DNA of 53,155 bases from Acetoanaerobium pronyense (GTDB taxonomy: Bacteria; Bacillota; Clostridia; Peptostreptococcales; Filifactoraceae), in assembly GCF_017874355.1 (NCBI RefSeq), contig NZ_JAGGLI010000020.1, positions 1-53,155 on the forward strand, given 5' to 3'. Under the pieces are notes generated by a model. It was not told the DNA's origin, did not search any database, and saw only the letters and a program-made list of their open reading frames with translations. Made by a program: the position numbers and the translations under genes. Below are positions 19,685-28,137 of this stretch, piece after piece. Every line of letters starts with the position of its first letter. Positions within the stretch are counted from its first letter, which is position 1.

Positions 19685-20480
19685 AGATATTACAATAGGA
19701 CAGTACTATCCTTCTGAATCCATAATACACAAACTAGATCCAAGGGTGAAGATTACTTTTACCTTTGCATTTATGGTGTCCCTATTTATAATAAATACAT
19801 TTTTCCCTTACTTGCTTATAGCGATATTTCTTGTAGGGATTATAAAGCTTTCAAATATACCCCTAAAATATGTATTAAAAGGGCTTAGGCCTCTTTGGAT
19901 ACTTCTTCTTCTCACATTTTCCATAAATGCATTTTTGACCCCAGGAGAAGAGCTATGGTCCATTGGTTTTTTGACAATAACAAGAGAAGGATTAAACCAA
20001 GGTATATTTATGCTCCTTAGACTATCTTTTCTTATCGTTGGTACGTCGATACTTACCCTTGCAACCTCACCAATAGAGCTTACAGATGGAATAGAAAAAA
20101 TGCTCAATCCACTTAGGGTTATCAAGGTTCCTGCCCATGAACTGGCTATGATGATGACTATAGCCCTTAGATTCATACCAACCCTACTAGATGAAACAGA
20201 TAAGATAATGAAAGCTCAAATGGCAAGAGGAGCTGATTTTGAAAGTAAAAACGTAATAAAAAGAGCAAAGAGCCTCATACCCCTTCTTGTACCACTTTTT
20301 ATAAGTGCATTTAGAAGAGCCGACGAACTTGCTATGGCTATGGAATCCAGATGCTATAGAGGGGGAGATGGAAGAACAAGGATGAAAGAAATATTTTTTG
20401 GAAAAAAAGACTATATTGCATCAAGCATCATAGGGCTTTATCTTATAGTAATAATAGGACTTAGAATAGTAGGGATTTAA
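19677..20480 (+). CDS. ecfT: ECF transporter transmembrane protein EcfT
   Basis: The 267-residue membrane scaffold joins the two ATPases to the substrate-binding S component. Several hydrophobic segments lie between residues 25 and 125 and near the C-terminus ([18 protein letters not shown]). The coupling helices carry the two Ala-Arg-Gly-type motifs, seen as MARGADF and the ARG-like SRCYRGG. AAGGAGT precedes the ATG. Confidence 0.94.
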   Translation: MLKDITIGQYYPSESIIHKLDPRVKITFTFAFMVSLFIINTFFPYLLIAIFLVGIIKLSNIPLKYVLKGLRPLWILLLLTFSINAFLTPGEELWSIGFLTITREGLNQGIFMLLRLSFLIVGTSILTLATSPIELTDGIEKMLNPLRVIKVPAHELAMMMTIALRFIPTLLDETDKIMKAQMARGADFESKNVIKRAKSLIPLLVPLFISAFRRADELAMAMESRCYRGGDGRTRMKEIFFGKKDYIASSIIGLYLIVIIGLRIVGI

Positions 20481-20484
20481 AAAA

Positions 20485-21252
20485 ATGAAAAATATAATGC
20501 TAGTAATAGAATATGATGGAACAAATTACTTTGGATGGCAGAGACAGCCTAAAAAAACCACAGTTCAAGGAGAAATAGAAAAAGCAATCAAAATAATCAG
20601 CAATGAAGAAGTGAACCTCATGGCTTCTGGAAGGACAGATGCAAAGGTGCATGCCTTTGGTCATGTAGCAAATTTTCACTTTAATGGAAGAATCCCACCA
20701 CAAAATATATCAAAAGCACTAAACGCAATCCTTCCCGAAGACATTGCAATAAAGCTAAGCAAAGAAGTAGATATGGATTTTCACTCTAGGTATAGTGCAA
20801 GAGGGAAGACCTATATATATAGAATATATAACAGCGAGACAAAAAGCCCTGTAGAGCGCAATTACTCATATCATGTCAAAGATGAGCTTGATATGGATAA
20901 AATGATTCAGGAGAGCAAGAAACTGCTGGGAGAGCATGATTTTATAGGATTTTCCAGCACAAACAGTAGCATAAAAACAACCACAAGAAGAATACACGAT
21001 ATAAAAATAAGTAAAAAAGATAAGATAATTGAAATGGAAATTACAGGAAATGCATTTTTGTATAATATGGTTAGAATAATAGCAGGAACCCTTGTAGAAA
21101 TTGGAAGAGGAAGGATTAAAGTCCCTATAGATGAGATTATAGCATCAAAAAATAGAGATATGGCTGGTCCTACCGCTCCACCTCAAGGACTTTTTCTAAA
21201 AAAAGTTAATTATTTAAATACAAAAAACTTTGATGAATTTATTGACATATAG
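20485..21252 (+). CDS. truA: tRNA pseudouridine(38-40) synthase
   Basis: The enzyme isomerises uridines 38-40 in the anticodon arm of many tRNAs. Catalytic Asp52 lies in ASGRTDAKVHA, and the N-terminus IEYDGTNYFGWQRQ is conserved. The length is 255 residues. It follows ecfT after four bases with no clear ribosome-binding site of its own. The last codons of truA contain the -35 box of the rplM promoter. Confidence 0.95.
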   Translation: MKNIMLVIEYDGTNYFGWQRQPKKTTVQGEIEKAIKIISNEEVNLMASGRTDAKVHAFGHVANFHFNGRIPPQNISKALNAILPEDIAIKLSKEVDMDFHSRYSARGKTYIYRIYNSETKSPVERNYSYHVKDELDMDKMIQESKKLLGEHDFIGFSSTNSSIKTTTRRIHDIKISKKDKIIEMEITGNAFLYNMVRIIAGTLVEIGRGRIKVPIDEIIASKNRDMAGPTAPPQGLFLKKVNYLNTKNFDEFIDI

Positions 21253-21270
21253 GTGGTTTTAGTTTAGAAT
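21242..21270 (+). promoter_or_regulatory. rplM-rpsI promoter inside the end of truA
   Basis: A perfect TTGACA (21242-21247) sits within the last truA codons, 17 nt before TAGAAT (21265-21270). Transcription would start near 21277 and give a leader of about 200 nt before rplM. Confidence 0.85.
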
Positions 21271-21276
21271 ATAACG

Positions 21277-21475
21277 GTATGTGTAGATAAGTTGTCCATT
21301 AGCCCCGGACTTTAATTATACAGCCGTATTTTTTATAATACATAGGAAATTATATTCCTATTAAATTATGGACAGGTCATAATTTCCGTTATGTATTTCA
21401 ACAAAGTTTTCATTTATTTTTCAAAGAAAAACTTTGTTTCAGATGATAATTATAATCTGTCGAGGAGGAAAAAGA
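21277..21475 (+). promoter_or_regulatory. structured rplM leader (candidate L13 leader)
   Basis: The leader can form a closing stem TGTCCAT (21293-21299) with ATGGACA (21368-21374) enclosing a smaller ATAGGAA/TTCCTAT hairpin. Downstream is a 10-bp hairpin, ACAAAGTTTT with AAAACTTTGT (around 21401-21436), and then CAGAT/ATCTG before the ribosome-binding site GAGGAGG. Firmicute rplM operons carry a known RNA family (L13 leader) thought to be bound by L13. Assignment here is by position and fold, not by covariance match. Confidence 0.5.
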
Positions 21476-21904
21476 ATGAAGTCGTATATATCTAAACCTT
21501 CAGAAGTTACCAGAAAATGGTATATAGTAGATGCAGAAGGAAAAACACTAGGTAGAATTTCTACAGAAATAGCAAGAGTACTTAGAGGAAAGCATAAAGT
21601 AACGTTCACTCCACACGTTGATGGAGGAGACTTTGTAATAGTTGTAAACGCTGACAAAGTTGTAGTTACAGGGAACAAGACAGATGACAAAATGTATAGA
21701 CATCATACAGGATACATTGGTAACATGAAAGAAACAAACTTTAGAAAGCTCCAACAAGAAAAGCCTGAAGAAATCATCAAGCTTTCTGTAAGAGGAATGC
21801 TTCCAAAAAATAAGCTAAGAGCTCCTATGATGAAGAGACTTAGAATATTTGCAGGACCTGAGCATACTCATACAGCTCAAAATGTTGAGACTTTAGACAT
21901 ATAA
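21476..21904 (+). CDS. rplM: 50S ribosomal protein L13
   Basis: Start chosen at MKSYISKPSEVTRKWYIVDA (142 residues), behind GAGGAGG; an upstream in-frame ATG at 21434 lies in the leader. L13 is an early 23S-binding assembly protein. The signature RGMLPKNKLRAPMMKRLRIF is present. It pairs with rpsI as in nearly all bacteria. Confidence 0.96.
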   Translation: MKSYISKPSEVTRKWYIVDAEGKTLGRISTEIARVLRGKHKVTFTPHVDGGDFVIVVNADKVVVTGNKTDDKMYRHHTGYIGNMKETNFRKLQQEKPEEIIKLSVRGMLPKNKLRAPMMKRLRIFAGPEHTHTAQNVETLDI

Positions 21905-21929
21905 GGTTTAGAGAAGGGAGGATTTTTTC

Positions 21930-22322
21930 ATGGCAAAAGTACAATACTTTGGAACAGGTAGAAGAAAAAGCTCTGTAGCTAGAGTTAGATTAATTCCTGG
22001 TGAAGGAAACATAGTAGTAAACGGAAGAACTCTAGATGAGTACTTCGGTTACGAAGTTCAAAAAAGAGAGGTAGTAAGACCTCTTACAATAACAGAAACT
22101 CTTGGAAGATATGATGTTATAATCAAAGTTCAAGGTGGAGGGTTCACAGGTCAAGCTGGAGCTATCCGTCACGGAATATCAAGAGCACTTCTTAAAGCAG
22201 ATATTGAGTTAAGACCTACACTTAAGGCTGCTGGATTCCTTACTAGAGATTCTAGAATGAAGGAAAGAAAGAAATATGGACTTAAGGCTGCAAGAAGAGC
22301 GCCACAGTTCTCAAAGAGATAA
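21930..22322 (+). CDS. rpsI: 30S ribosomal protein S9
   Basis: The 130-residue product starts [20 protein letters not shown] and ends with the basic tail [17 protein letters not shown], whose last arginine side chain reaches the P-site anticodon stem. The central [20 protein letters not shown] is diagnostic. GGGAGG precedes the ATG. Confidence 0.97.
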   Translation: MAKVQYFGTGRRKSSVARVRLIPGEGNIVVNGRTLDEYFGYEVQKREVVRPLTITETLGRYDVIIKVQGGGFTGQAGAIRHGISRALLKADIELRPTLKAAGFLTRDSRMKERKKYGLKAARRAPQFSKR

Positions 22323-22339
22323 TATTAATAAAAATCAAG

Positions 22340-22371
22340 ACCCCACAAACATTATGTGTGTGGGGTTTTTT
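22340..22371 (+). terminator. Rho-independent terminator after rpsI
   Basis: ACCCCACA (22340-22347) pairs with TGTGGGGT (22359-22366), followed by a T run. Confidence 0.92.
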
Positions 22372-22388
22372 AGTATTAAAAAATTCTC

Positions 22389-22430
22389 TTGACAAAAAAA
22401 TACTTCGGGTATAGAATTAAATTAATTCTA
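22389..22430 (+). promoter_or_regulatory. promoter and overlapping palindromic operator of the MarR gene
   Basis: TTGACA (22389-22394) and TAGAAT (22412-22417) are 17 nt apart. A perfect 19-bp palindrome, TAGAATTAA-A-TTAATTCTA (22412-22430), begins at the -10 box and runs to the expected start of transcription. MarR-family dimers usually bind such palindromes over their own promoters, so autorepression is likely. Confidence 0.8.
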
Positions 22431-22454
22431 ATACAGAAATAGTTGGTGATAAGT

Positions 22455-22937
22455 ATGACTAAAGAATATGATATAGAAAAAGCAATCGGAAATTATATGG
22501 ATGATATAAGACTAATGCTCTCTCCAAAGATTTGGGAAAATCTGCTTTTAGACTGCACTAAAAATGAGCTATTTATACTCTGGCTTCTTTATAGATACAA
22601 GGAAGTAAACATGACTCAGATTGCAGATTACGTAAATGTGCCCCTTAATACTGCAACTGGAATCATAAGCAGGATGGAAAAAAGAAATCTAGTGCTAAGA
22701 CAAAGAAGTATTGAGGACAAAAGAGTTGTAACTATACGGCTAGATAGTAAAGGAACTGAGCAAATAAATTCAATAATTAAAGAGGCAATGAGGTATTCCT
22801 CAAGTTTGATGAAAGCATTCACAAAAGAAGAGATAGAAGCATTTTTAGATATGTTGCAAAGAGCAGTAGAAGTCTTAAAGCAGGAAAGTCTTAAAGATAA
22901 AAACAAAAAGGCAATAAAGAAAATAAATATTGATTAA
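22455..22937 (+). CDS. MarR-family transcriptional regulator
   Basis: The 160-residue protein has a winged helix-turn-helix core: MTQIADYVNVPLNTATGIIS is the HTH, followed by RMEKRNLVLRQRSIEDKRVV, the wing with the family DxR pattern (EDKR). The N- and C-terminal helices that dimerise are present. Start chosen at MTKEYDIEK with GGTGAT upstream; the TTG at 22443 is poorer. It lies directly upstream of two ArsA-like ATPase genes, with a palindromic operator over its own promoter, and probably controls all three. The inducer cannot be inferred. Confidence 0.88.
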   Translation: MTKEYDIEKAIGNYMDDIRLMLSPKIWENLLLDCTKNELFILWLLYRYKEVNMTQIADYVNVPLNTATGIISRMEKRNLVLRQRSIEDKRVVTIRLDSKGTEQINSIIKEAMRYSSSLMKAFTKEEIEAFLDMLQRAVEVLKQESLKDKNKKAIKKINID

Positions 22938-22938
22938 T

Positions 22939-22957
22939 AGAGCCTTTAAAGGCTCTT
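22939..22957 (+). other. stem-loop between the MarR gene and the first ATPase gene
   Basis: AGAGCC and GGCTCT around TTTAAA form a perfect palindrome just after the MarR stop. The following TTCTATTAAC is not a good T tract, so read-through or partial attenuation is more likely than full termination. Confidence 0.45.
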
Positions 22958-23021
22958 CTATTAACACAAATACTTCGAGATGCGAACTATTCGAAACATG
23001 AATGAAAAGGCGGTGTTTTAA

Positions 23022-24182
23022 TTGGCAAAGATATATATTTTCACAGGCAAAGGTGGAGTTGGGAAAAGTAGCGTGGCTACAGCTCATGCAATCAAGAGTG
23101 CAAAAGAAGGAAGCAGGACTATTTTAATCAGTACAGATATGGCTCACAATCTTGGAGATATTTTGGAATTTGAGGCCTCTAAAGAGCCAGTTAAAATAAT
23201 GGAAAACCTAGATGTATATGAGATAGATCCGAATTATGTTATGGAAAATGATTTTGCTGACCTTTTAAAAAGCATAGATAAGCTAATTCCACAAGGGGAT
23301 GGACATAGTATGAAGGATTTTGGAATAATACCGGGAATAGAGGAGTTATTTTCCCTTCTCAAGATTTCTCAGCTGTATAATGAGGGATTTTATGAAAGGA
23401 TAATAGTAGACTGCGCACCAACTGGAGAGACTTTGTCACTTCTTAAGATGCCAGAGCTTCTTTCTTGGTATATGGAAAAAATGTTCCCTATTGGAAAGGT
23501 AGCTGCTCGTTTGCTTTCCCCAGTTTCCAAGCATGTATTTAAAGTAGAGCTTCCAAGCAAAGCTGGTATGAATGATATAGAAAAGCTTTATTTAAAATTA
23601 AATGAGCTTCAAGAGCTATTAAAAAACAGAGATACAACAAGCATCAGGCTAGTTACTATACCAGAAAAAATGGTTGTAGAAGAAACTAAAAGAAACTATA
23701 TGTATATGAATCTCTATGATTTTAATGTTGATGCTCTTTACATCAATCGTATACTACCTAAGGATATAGAGAATCCTTTTTTTACAAACTGGAAGAAAAT
23801 CCAGAGCAAATATATAAGTGAATTAAAAGAAAGCTTTGTGGCTTTAGAAATATATAATATACCTTGGTATGGAGAAGAACTGAGAGGAAGAGAGGCCATT
23901 GAAAAAATATGCAATGACTCATTAAAAAATAAAGATATATTTGATTTGAAAAAAGGGGAAGAAAGGGAAAGCTTCGAAAAAATAGGCGATGAGTATAGAC
24001 TTTCTATTAAGGTACCTTTTAAAAGCAAGGCTGATATTGATTTGTTTCAGTCAAATACAGATATTGTAATAAAAATAGAAAATTTCAAAAGGAATATTCC
24101 CCTTCCAAACATACTTAGAAGCTACGAGGTGATAAGGGCAAAGCTTGAAGAGCATAAGCTTGAGGTTTATTTTAAAAAGTAA
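23022..24182 (+). CDS. ArsA/Get3-family ATPase (first of tandem pair)
   Basis: The 386-residue protein has the deviant Walker A GKGGVGKSS at 9-17, the switch I STDMAHNLGD at 37-46 and the switch II VDCAPTGETLSLL at 129-141. Its final 60-70 residues resemble the HSP20-like domain often fused to bacterial ArsA homologues. No Get3 CxxC zinc motif and no cysteine triad of arsenite-binding ArsA can be seen, and no ArsB or Acr3 pump is nearby. TTG start with AAGGCGGTG upstream. It probably forms a heterodimer with the next gene product. A client-protein or metal role cannot be told apart by sequence. Confidence 0.85.
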   Translation: MAKIYIFTGKGGVGKSSVATAHAIKSAKEGSRTILISTDMAHNLGDILEFEASKEPVKIMENLDVYEIDPNYVMENDFADLLKSIDKLIPQGDGHSMKDFGIIPGIEELFSLLKISQLYNEGFYERIIVDCAPTGETLSLLKMPELLSWYMEKMFPIGKVAARLLSPVSKHVFKVELPSKAGMNDIEKLYLKLNELQELLKNRDTTSIRLVTIPEKMVVEETKRNYMYMNLYDFNVDALYINRILPKDIENPFFTNWKKIQSKYISELKESFVALEIYNIPWYGEELRGREAIEKICNDSLKNKDIFDLKKGEERESFEKIGDEYRLSIKVPFKSKADIDLFQSNTDIVIKIENFKRNIPLPNILRSYEVIRAKLEEHKLEVYFKK

Positions 24183-24227
24183 AAAAATTCAAAGGTGAAA
24201 AAAGTGGATATTAATTAGGAGGGTATT

Positions 24228-25397
24228 ATGAGAATCATATTATATACAGGAAAAGGCGGAGTTGGAAAAACCAGCATGGCAGCAGCTACGGCCTGCAAGA
24301 TTGCAAAGAGTGGAAAAAAAGTCATGATCATAAGCACGGATCAGGCTCACAGTCTTTCTGATGCTTTTGATATGAAAATTCAAAGAGAAAAAACAAAGGT
24401 GATGGACAACCTAGATGCAATGGAGGTAGATGCTATATATGAAGGTGAAAAAAGTTGGGGAAATCTCAAGGATTATATTAAAGAGATTTTAACTATAAGA
24501 GGTGAGGGTGGTATAGAGGTAGAGGAGCTACTTATATTTCCTGGTTTTGAAGAGCTATTTTCCCTTTTTAAAATTCTTGATATTTATGAAGAAGGAAAAT
24601 ATGATGTTCTTATTGTAGACTGTGCACCAACTGGTGAGACTTTATCTCTACTCAAGTATCCACAGAGGCTATCAGATCTTGTTTCAAGGGTACTTCCTAT
24701 GAAAAGAAAGAGCGTGAAAGTAGCTGGCCCTGCCTTTGAAAAAATCACGAAGATGCCTATGCCAAAAGACGGTGTATTTGATGATATAGAGTATGTGATG
24801 GAAAGAATGCAGGCTCTGCAAGACCTTATGCAAAACAAAGAGATATTAAGCATCAGAATAGTTACAACTCCTGAAAAAATTGTGATTCTAGAGTCGAAGA
24901 GAAACTTTACCTGTATGTATCTTTATAACTATAACGTAGATGCAATAATCGTTAACAAAATATATCCAGATGAAGCTATGCAGGGGTATTTCAATAAGTG
25001 GATTAAAATGCAAAAAGAAGGGCTAAATGAGATTAACGAAAGTTTTTCGGAAGTACCAAAGTTTTATGTAAATCTTCAAAATACTGAGCTAAGAACGGTA
25101 AAAACCCTATGCACGGTGGGAGCTGAGATATTTAAAAAGGATAATCCAGAGAATGTACTGTTTTCTCAGGAGATATATAGATATGAAAAGGTAGAAGATA
25201 GCTTTATAATATATATCTATCTTCCTTTTGCAGAAAAAAAAGAACTAGAGCTTAATCAAACTGAAGGGGAGCTTATTTTAGGGATTAAAAACGAAGTAAG
25301 AAGGTTTCCAATTCCTATAGAGGCTCGCTCTAAAGAGATTAGCTCTGCAAGGTTTGAAGATGGATATCTTCAAATATCATATGCTCCTTCAAATTAA
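24228..25397 (+). CDS. ArsA/Get3-family ATPase (second of tandem pair)
   Basis: This 389-residue paralogue of the preceding gene has GKGGVGKTS at 8-16, STDQAHSLSD at 36-45, VDCAPTGETLSLL at 130-142 and a C-terminal HSP20-like domain (YEKVEDSFIIYIYLPF and FEDGYLQISYAP). The two proteins align along their whole length, indicating tandem duplication, yet each keeps a full set of nucleotide-binding residues. TAGGAGGG precedes the ATG, 45 nt after the first gene. Together they resemble the two halves of ArsA split into separate chains. Confidence 0.85.
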   Translation: MRIILYTGKGGVGKTSMAAATACKIAKSGKKVMIISTDQAHSLSDAFDMKIQREKTKVMDNLDAMEVDAIYEGEKSWGNLKDYIKEILTIRGEGGIEVEELLIFPGFEELFSLFKILDIYEEGKYDVLIVDCAPTGETLSLLKYPQRLSDLVSRVLPMKRKSVKVAGPAFEKITKMPMPKDGVFDDIEYVMERMQALQDLMQNKEILSIRIVTTPEKIVILESKRNFTCMYLYNYNVDAIIVNKIYPDEAMQGYFNKWIKMQKEGLNEINESFSEVPKFYVNLQNTELRTVKTLCTVGAEIFKKDNPENVLFSQEIYRYEKVEDSFIIYIYLPFAEKKELELNQTEGELILGIKNEVRRFPIPIEARSKEISSARFEDGYLQISYAPSN

Positions 25398-25401
25398 AGT
25401 A

Positions 25402-25430
25402 TTAAAGTCTAAACAGTAAAGTGTTATAAT
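25402..25430 (+). promoter_or_regulatory. extended -10 promoter upstream of tmk
   Basis: A perfect TATAAT (25425-25430) preceded by TGT has only a weak -35 (TTAAAG, 25402-25407) at 17 nt. It lies in the 74-nt gap before tmk and suits transcription of the tmk-holB-ricT unit. Confidence 0.6.
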
Positions 25431-25471
25431 GATTAGATACAATAAATCATTTATTTATGAAGGAGTAATAT

Positions 25472-26182
25472 ATGAAAGGAAAGCTTATAATAATAGAATC
25501 AGGTTCAGATGGAAGCGGTAAAGCTACACAATCTGAATATCTTTATAATAGACTTATAAAAGACAATACAAAGGTGAGAAAGGTGGAGTTTCCGAATTAT
25601 AAAAGTGAGGCTTCTGCTCTTGTAAAGATGTATCTGAGGGGAGACTTTGGAAAGGACCCCTCAGATGTAAGTCCATATATTGCATCAACATTTTTTACAG
25701 TTGATCGCTATGCTTCTTACAAAAAGGACTGGGAGGAGTTTTATAAAGACGGTGGCATTATAATATCAGACAGATACACAACATCAAATATGGTCCATCA
25801 AGCATCCAAGTTTTCAACAAAAAAGGAAAAAGACGATTTTTTGGATTGGCTTTGGGATTTTGAGTTCAACCTTTATGGACTTCCTGTACCGGATAAGGTT
25901 TTTTTCTTGGACATGCCAGTAGAGTTTACTCAAAAGCTCACATTTAACAGGAAAAATAAAATAACAGGTGAAAAGGAAAAGGATATACATGAAAGCAACA
26001 GGAAATACCTTGAGACCACCTATGACAATGGCGTATATATAGCAAAGAAGTATGGGTGGGAAAGAGTCGAATGCATAGAAAATGACAAGGTAAAGACAAT
26101 TAGAGAAATAAGTGACTTCATATATGATTCTGCAATCAGCTTAATAAATGACAATGGGGATGGGGATAAGCTTGGAAACTAA
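25472..26182 (+). CDS. tmk: thymidylate kinase
   Basis: The enzyme phosphorylates dTMP to dTDP. The P-loop GSDGSGKATQ lies at 11-20, VEFPNYKSEAS at 38-48 supplies the dTMP site, and the SDRYTTSN motif is at 99-106. The LID region around 150-165 (KNKITGEKEKD) is longer than in E. coli Tmk. With 236 residues it is somewhat long and resembles the clostridial subgroup with a Ser-Asp P-loop. GAAGGAG precedes the ATG. It overlaps holB by about 11 nt and begins the Bacillus-like tmk-holB-ricT series. Confidence 0.88.
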   Translation: MKGKLIIIESGSDGSGKATQSEYLYNRLIKDNTKVRKVEFPNYKSEASALVKMYLRGDFGKDPSDVSPYIASTFFTVDRYASYKKDWEEFYKDGGIIISDRYTTSNMVHQASKFSTKKEKDDFLDWLWDFEFNLYGLPVPDKVFFLDMPVEFTQKLTFNRKNKITGEKEKDIHESNRKYLETTYDNGVYIAKKYGWERVECIENDKVKTIREISDFIYDSAISLINDNGDGDKLGN

Positions 26183-26984
26183 AAATCAATACAACTCAGT
26201 GACAGAGATGTTAATCTCAGGAGCAAAATCCGGACATCTAAGCCACGCCCTAATCTTTGAAGGTTCAAAGGATTCCCAAAAGCTAAGTCTTGCTATGGAA
26301 CTAAGCAGGATTCTAATCGGGGGAGAAAATCTAGAAAATGAAATGGATTATAGTTTCATAACAAAAGATGAAATGAAAATCGAGACTATAAGAAAAATAA
26401 ATCAAGATTGCATAAAAAAGTCCTATAGAGGCTCTAAGGTGTATGTTATAGAGGATGCAATGAAACTGAGCATTCCTATGCAAAATGCTTTTTTAAAGAC
26501 CCTTGAAGAGCCCCCTCCCAATGTATATTTCATACTTCTTTGCGAAAACAGCATGCCTTTACTAGAGACTATAAAATCAAGGTGTGAAAAATATTATTTT
26601 CATAGTGAAGAGGAACTAAGGCAAGAGACAAAATACCTCTCTAAAATAGAAGATTTTTACAGAGTACTAAAAGAAAATGACACCTTAGGCGCTATAGGTT
26701 ATATGGATCACCTAAAAGAAGCGAAGGATGATATTGAGCTTGTGTTTGATATGCTCCTTGATTATACAAGGGATATTCTTGTTACAAAAGAAAAAAGCGA
26801 CTACCTTTCATATAGAATATCAGATAAAGACTTTACTGAAGAGATGGCTTCTTCTTTTACCCACTTTCAGCTTTTGTCCATTCTTGATATAATAGAAGAT
26901 ACAAGAAAAAAAATAAGCAGTAGATGCAATTATAATTTGACATGCGAAGCCATGGTTTTAAATATATTGGAGGTAATAAAGTGA
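26172..26984 (+). CDS. holB: DNA polymerase III subunit delta-prime (short form without zinc module)
   Basis: This is a clamp-loader subunit. SGHLSHALIFEG near the N-terminus, KVYVIEDAMKLSIPMQNAFL and KTLEEPPPNVYFILLCEN, then IKSRCEKYYF, follow the delta-prime pattern. The nucleotide-binding P-loop is degenerate, as in other delta-prime proteins. The start is uncertain: TTG at 26172 (after GGGGAT) puts the SHA motif at the usual distance, while ATG at 26148 is the alternative. About 271 residues is short. The four-cysteine zinc module normally inserted after the P-loop region is absent (GGENLENEMDYSF runs straight into the next motif). It overlaps ricT by four bases. Confidence 0.82.
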   Translation: METKNQYNSVTEMLISGAKSGHLSHALIFEGSKDSQKLSLAMELSRILIGGENLENEMDYSFITKDEMKIETIRKINQDCIKKSYRGSKVYVIEDAMKLSIPMQNAFLKTLEEPPPNVYFILLCENSMPLLETIKSRCEKYYFHSEEELRQETKYLSKIEDFYRVLKENDTLGAIGYMDHLKEAKDDIELVFDMLLDYTRDILVTKEKSDYLSYRISDKDFTEEMASSFTHFQLLSILDIIEDTRKKISSRCNYNLTCEAMVLNILEVIK

Positions 26985-27856
26985 TAAAGGTGGTAGGAGT
27001 TAGGTTCAAAAAAGCAGGCAAGATATATTACTTCGATCCTATGGATCTTAAGATAAATCAAGACGAAAAGGTTATAGTAGAGACAGCAAGAGGTATGGAA
27101 TTTGGGATGGCAGTGGTTTTAGAAAAAGAAGTTAAAGATGATGAGATAGTATCTCCTCTAAAGCCTATTTTAAGGATTGCAACTGAGGAAGATATATCCC
27201 AAAGCGCAGAAAATAAAATACTTGCCCATGAAGCATACAAGCTTTGCGAAGAAAAAGTAAAAGAACACAATCTGGATATGTTTCTTGTGGATGCTGAGTA
27301 TACATTTGATAGAAACAAGCTTATATTTTACTTTACAGCAGAGGGAAGAGTTGACTTTAGAGACCTTGTAAAAGATCTTGCAGCTGTATTTAGAACAAGA
27401 ATAGAGCTTAGACAAATAGGGGTTAGGGATGAAGCAAAATCTATAGGAGGACTAGGATGCTGCGGCAAGCCTTTATGTTGCTCTACTTGGCTTGGAGAGT
27501 TCCAACCTGTATCCATAAAGATGGCTAAAGATCAGGGACTTTCATTAAACCCTACAAAAATATCAGGAGTATGTGGAAGGTTATTTTGCTGCCTGAAATA
27601 TGAGCACGAGACCTATGAGGCTGTGATTGAGGATATGCCTGAAGTATCTAGTATAATACAGACTCCAGATGGAGTGGGTAAGGTAATTGATACAAATGTA
27701 CTTATGGAAGAAGTAAAGGTCCTTATGGACAATAAAGATACTGTAGACATAAGAAAATACAAGACTCATGAGATTAAGGTGCTTAAAAAGCCAAAAAGAT
27801 CTCAAGATACAGAGTTAAAGGCACTTGAAAAAGAGCTAAAAAAATTAGAAGACTAA
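26981..27856 (+). CDS. ricT: RicT (YaaT) PSP1-domain protein
   Basis: The 291-residue protein has a PSP1 domain with cysteine clusters GGLGCCGKPLCC and VCGRLFCC. In B. subtilis RicT belongs to the RicA-RicF-RicT complex, which holds iron-sulfur clusters and promotes RNase Y-dependent mRNA processing, sporulation and competence. Start chosen at GTG 26981 (after GGAGGT), giving VIKVVGVRFKKAG; the ATG at 26942 lies inside holB. Its position after holB is conserved in Firmicutes. ricA and ricF are not in the window. Confidence 0.93.
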   Translation: MIKVVGVRFKKAGKIYYFDPMDLKINQDEKVIVETARGMEFGMAVVLEKEVKDDEIVSPLKPILRIATEEDISQSAENKILAHEAYKLCEEKVKEHNLDMFLVDAEYTFDRNKLIFYFTAEGRVDFRDLVKDLAAVFRTRIELRQIGVRDEAKSIGGLGCCGKPLCCSTWLGEFQPVSIKMAKDQGLSLNPTKISGVCGRLFCCLKYEHETYEAVIEDMPEVSSIIQTPDGVGKVIDTNVLMEEVKVLMDNKDTVDIRKYKTHEIKVLKKPKRSQDTELKALEKELKKLED

Positions 27857-27858
27857 TT

Positions 27859-27885
27859 AAAAGGGGCGTAAGCTCCTTTTTAATC
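27859..27885 (+). terminator. Rho-independent terminator after ricT
   Basis: AAAAGGGGC (27859-27867) pairs with GCTCCTTTT (27872-27880), one G-T wobble, with a GTAA tetraloop and a short T tract. It would stop the tmk-ricT transcript before the TnpB element. Confidence 0.8.
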
Positions 27886-28137
27886 GTAAAAATAGAATAA
27901 TTAATATTGAGTTATGTTTAAGGAGTGCGACTTAGTTAATAAAAAAATTACAAATGTGTTTAAGTGTGATTAAATATACCCGAAATTGTTACATACACTA
28001 GGATTTCCACAAATTAATTGTAAACAATGAGTTTTTATCGCCACAAGAAGAACTTGTTCAAGACATTATATCAATTCTTCATGTTTTCAGTTGTCGCATC
28101 TATGGATTAAGGAAATACAAGAAGAAAATAGAGGAGG

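Noticed and set aside
22970-23000. Second MarR operator upstream of the first ATPase gene
   Set aside because: TTCG...CGAA short repeats occur here, but they do not match the 19-bp palindrome at the MarR promoter and are too short to support a site.
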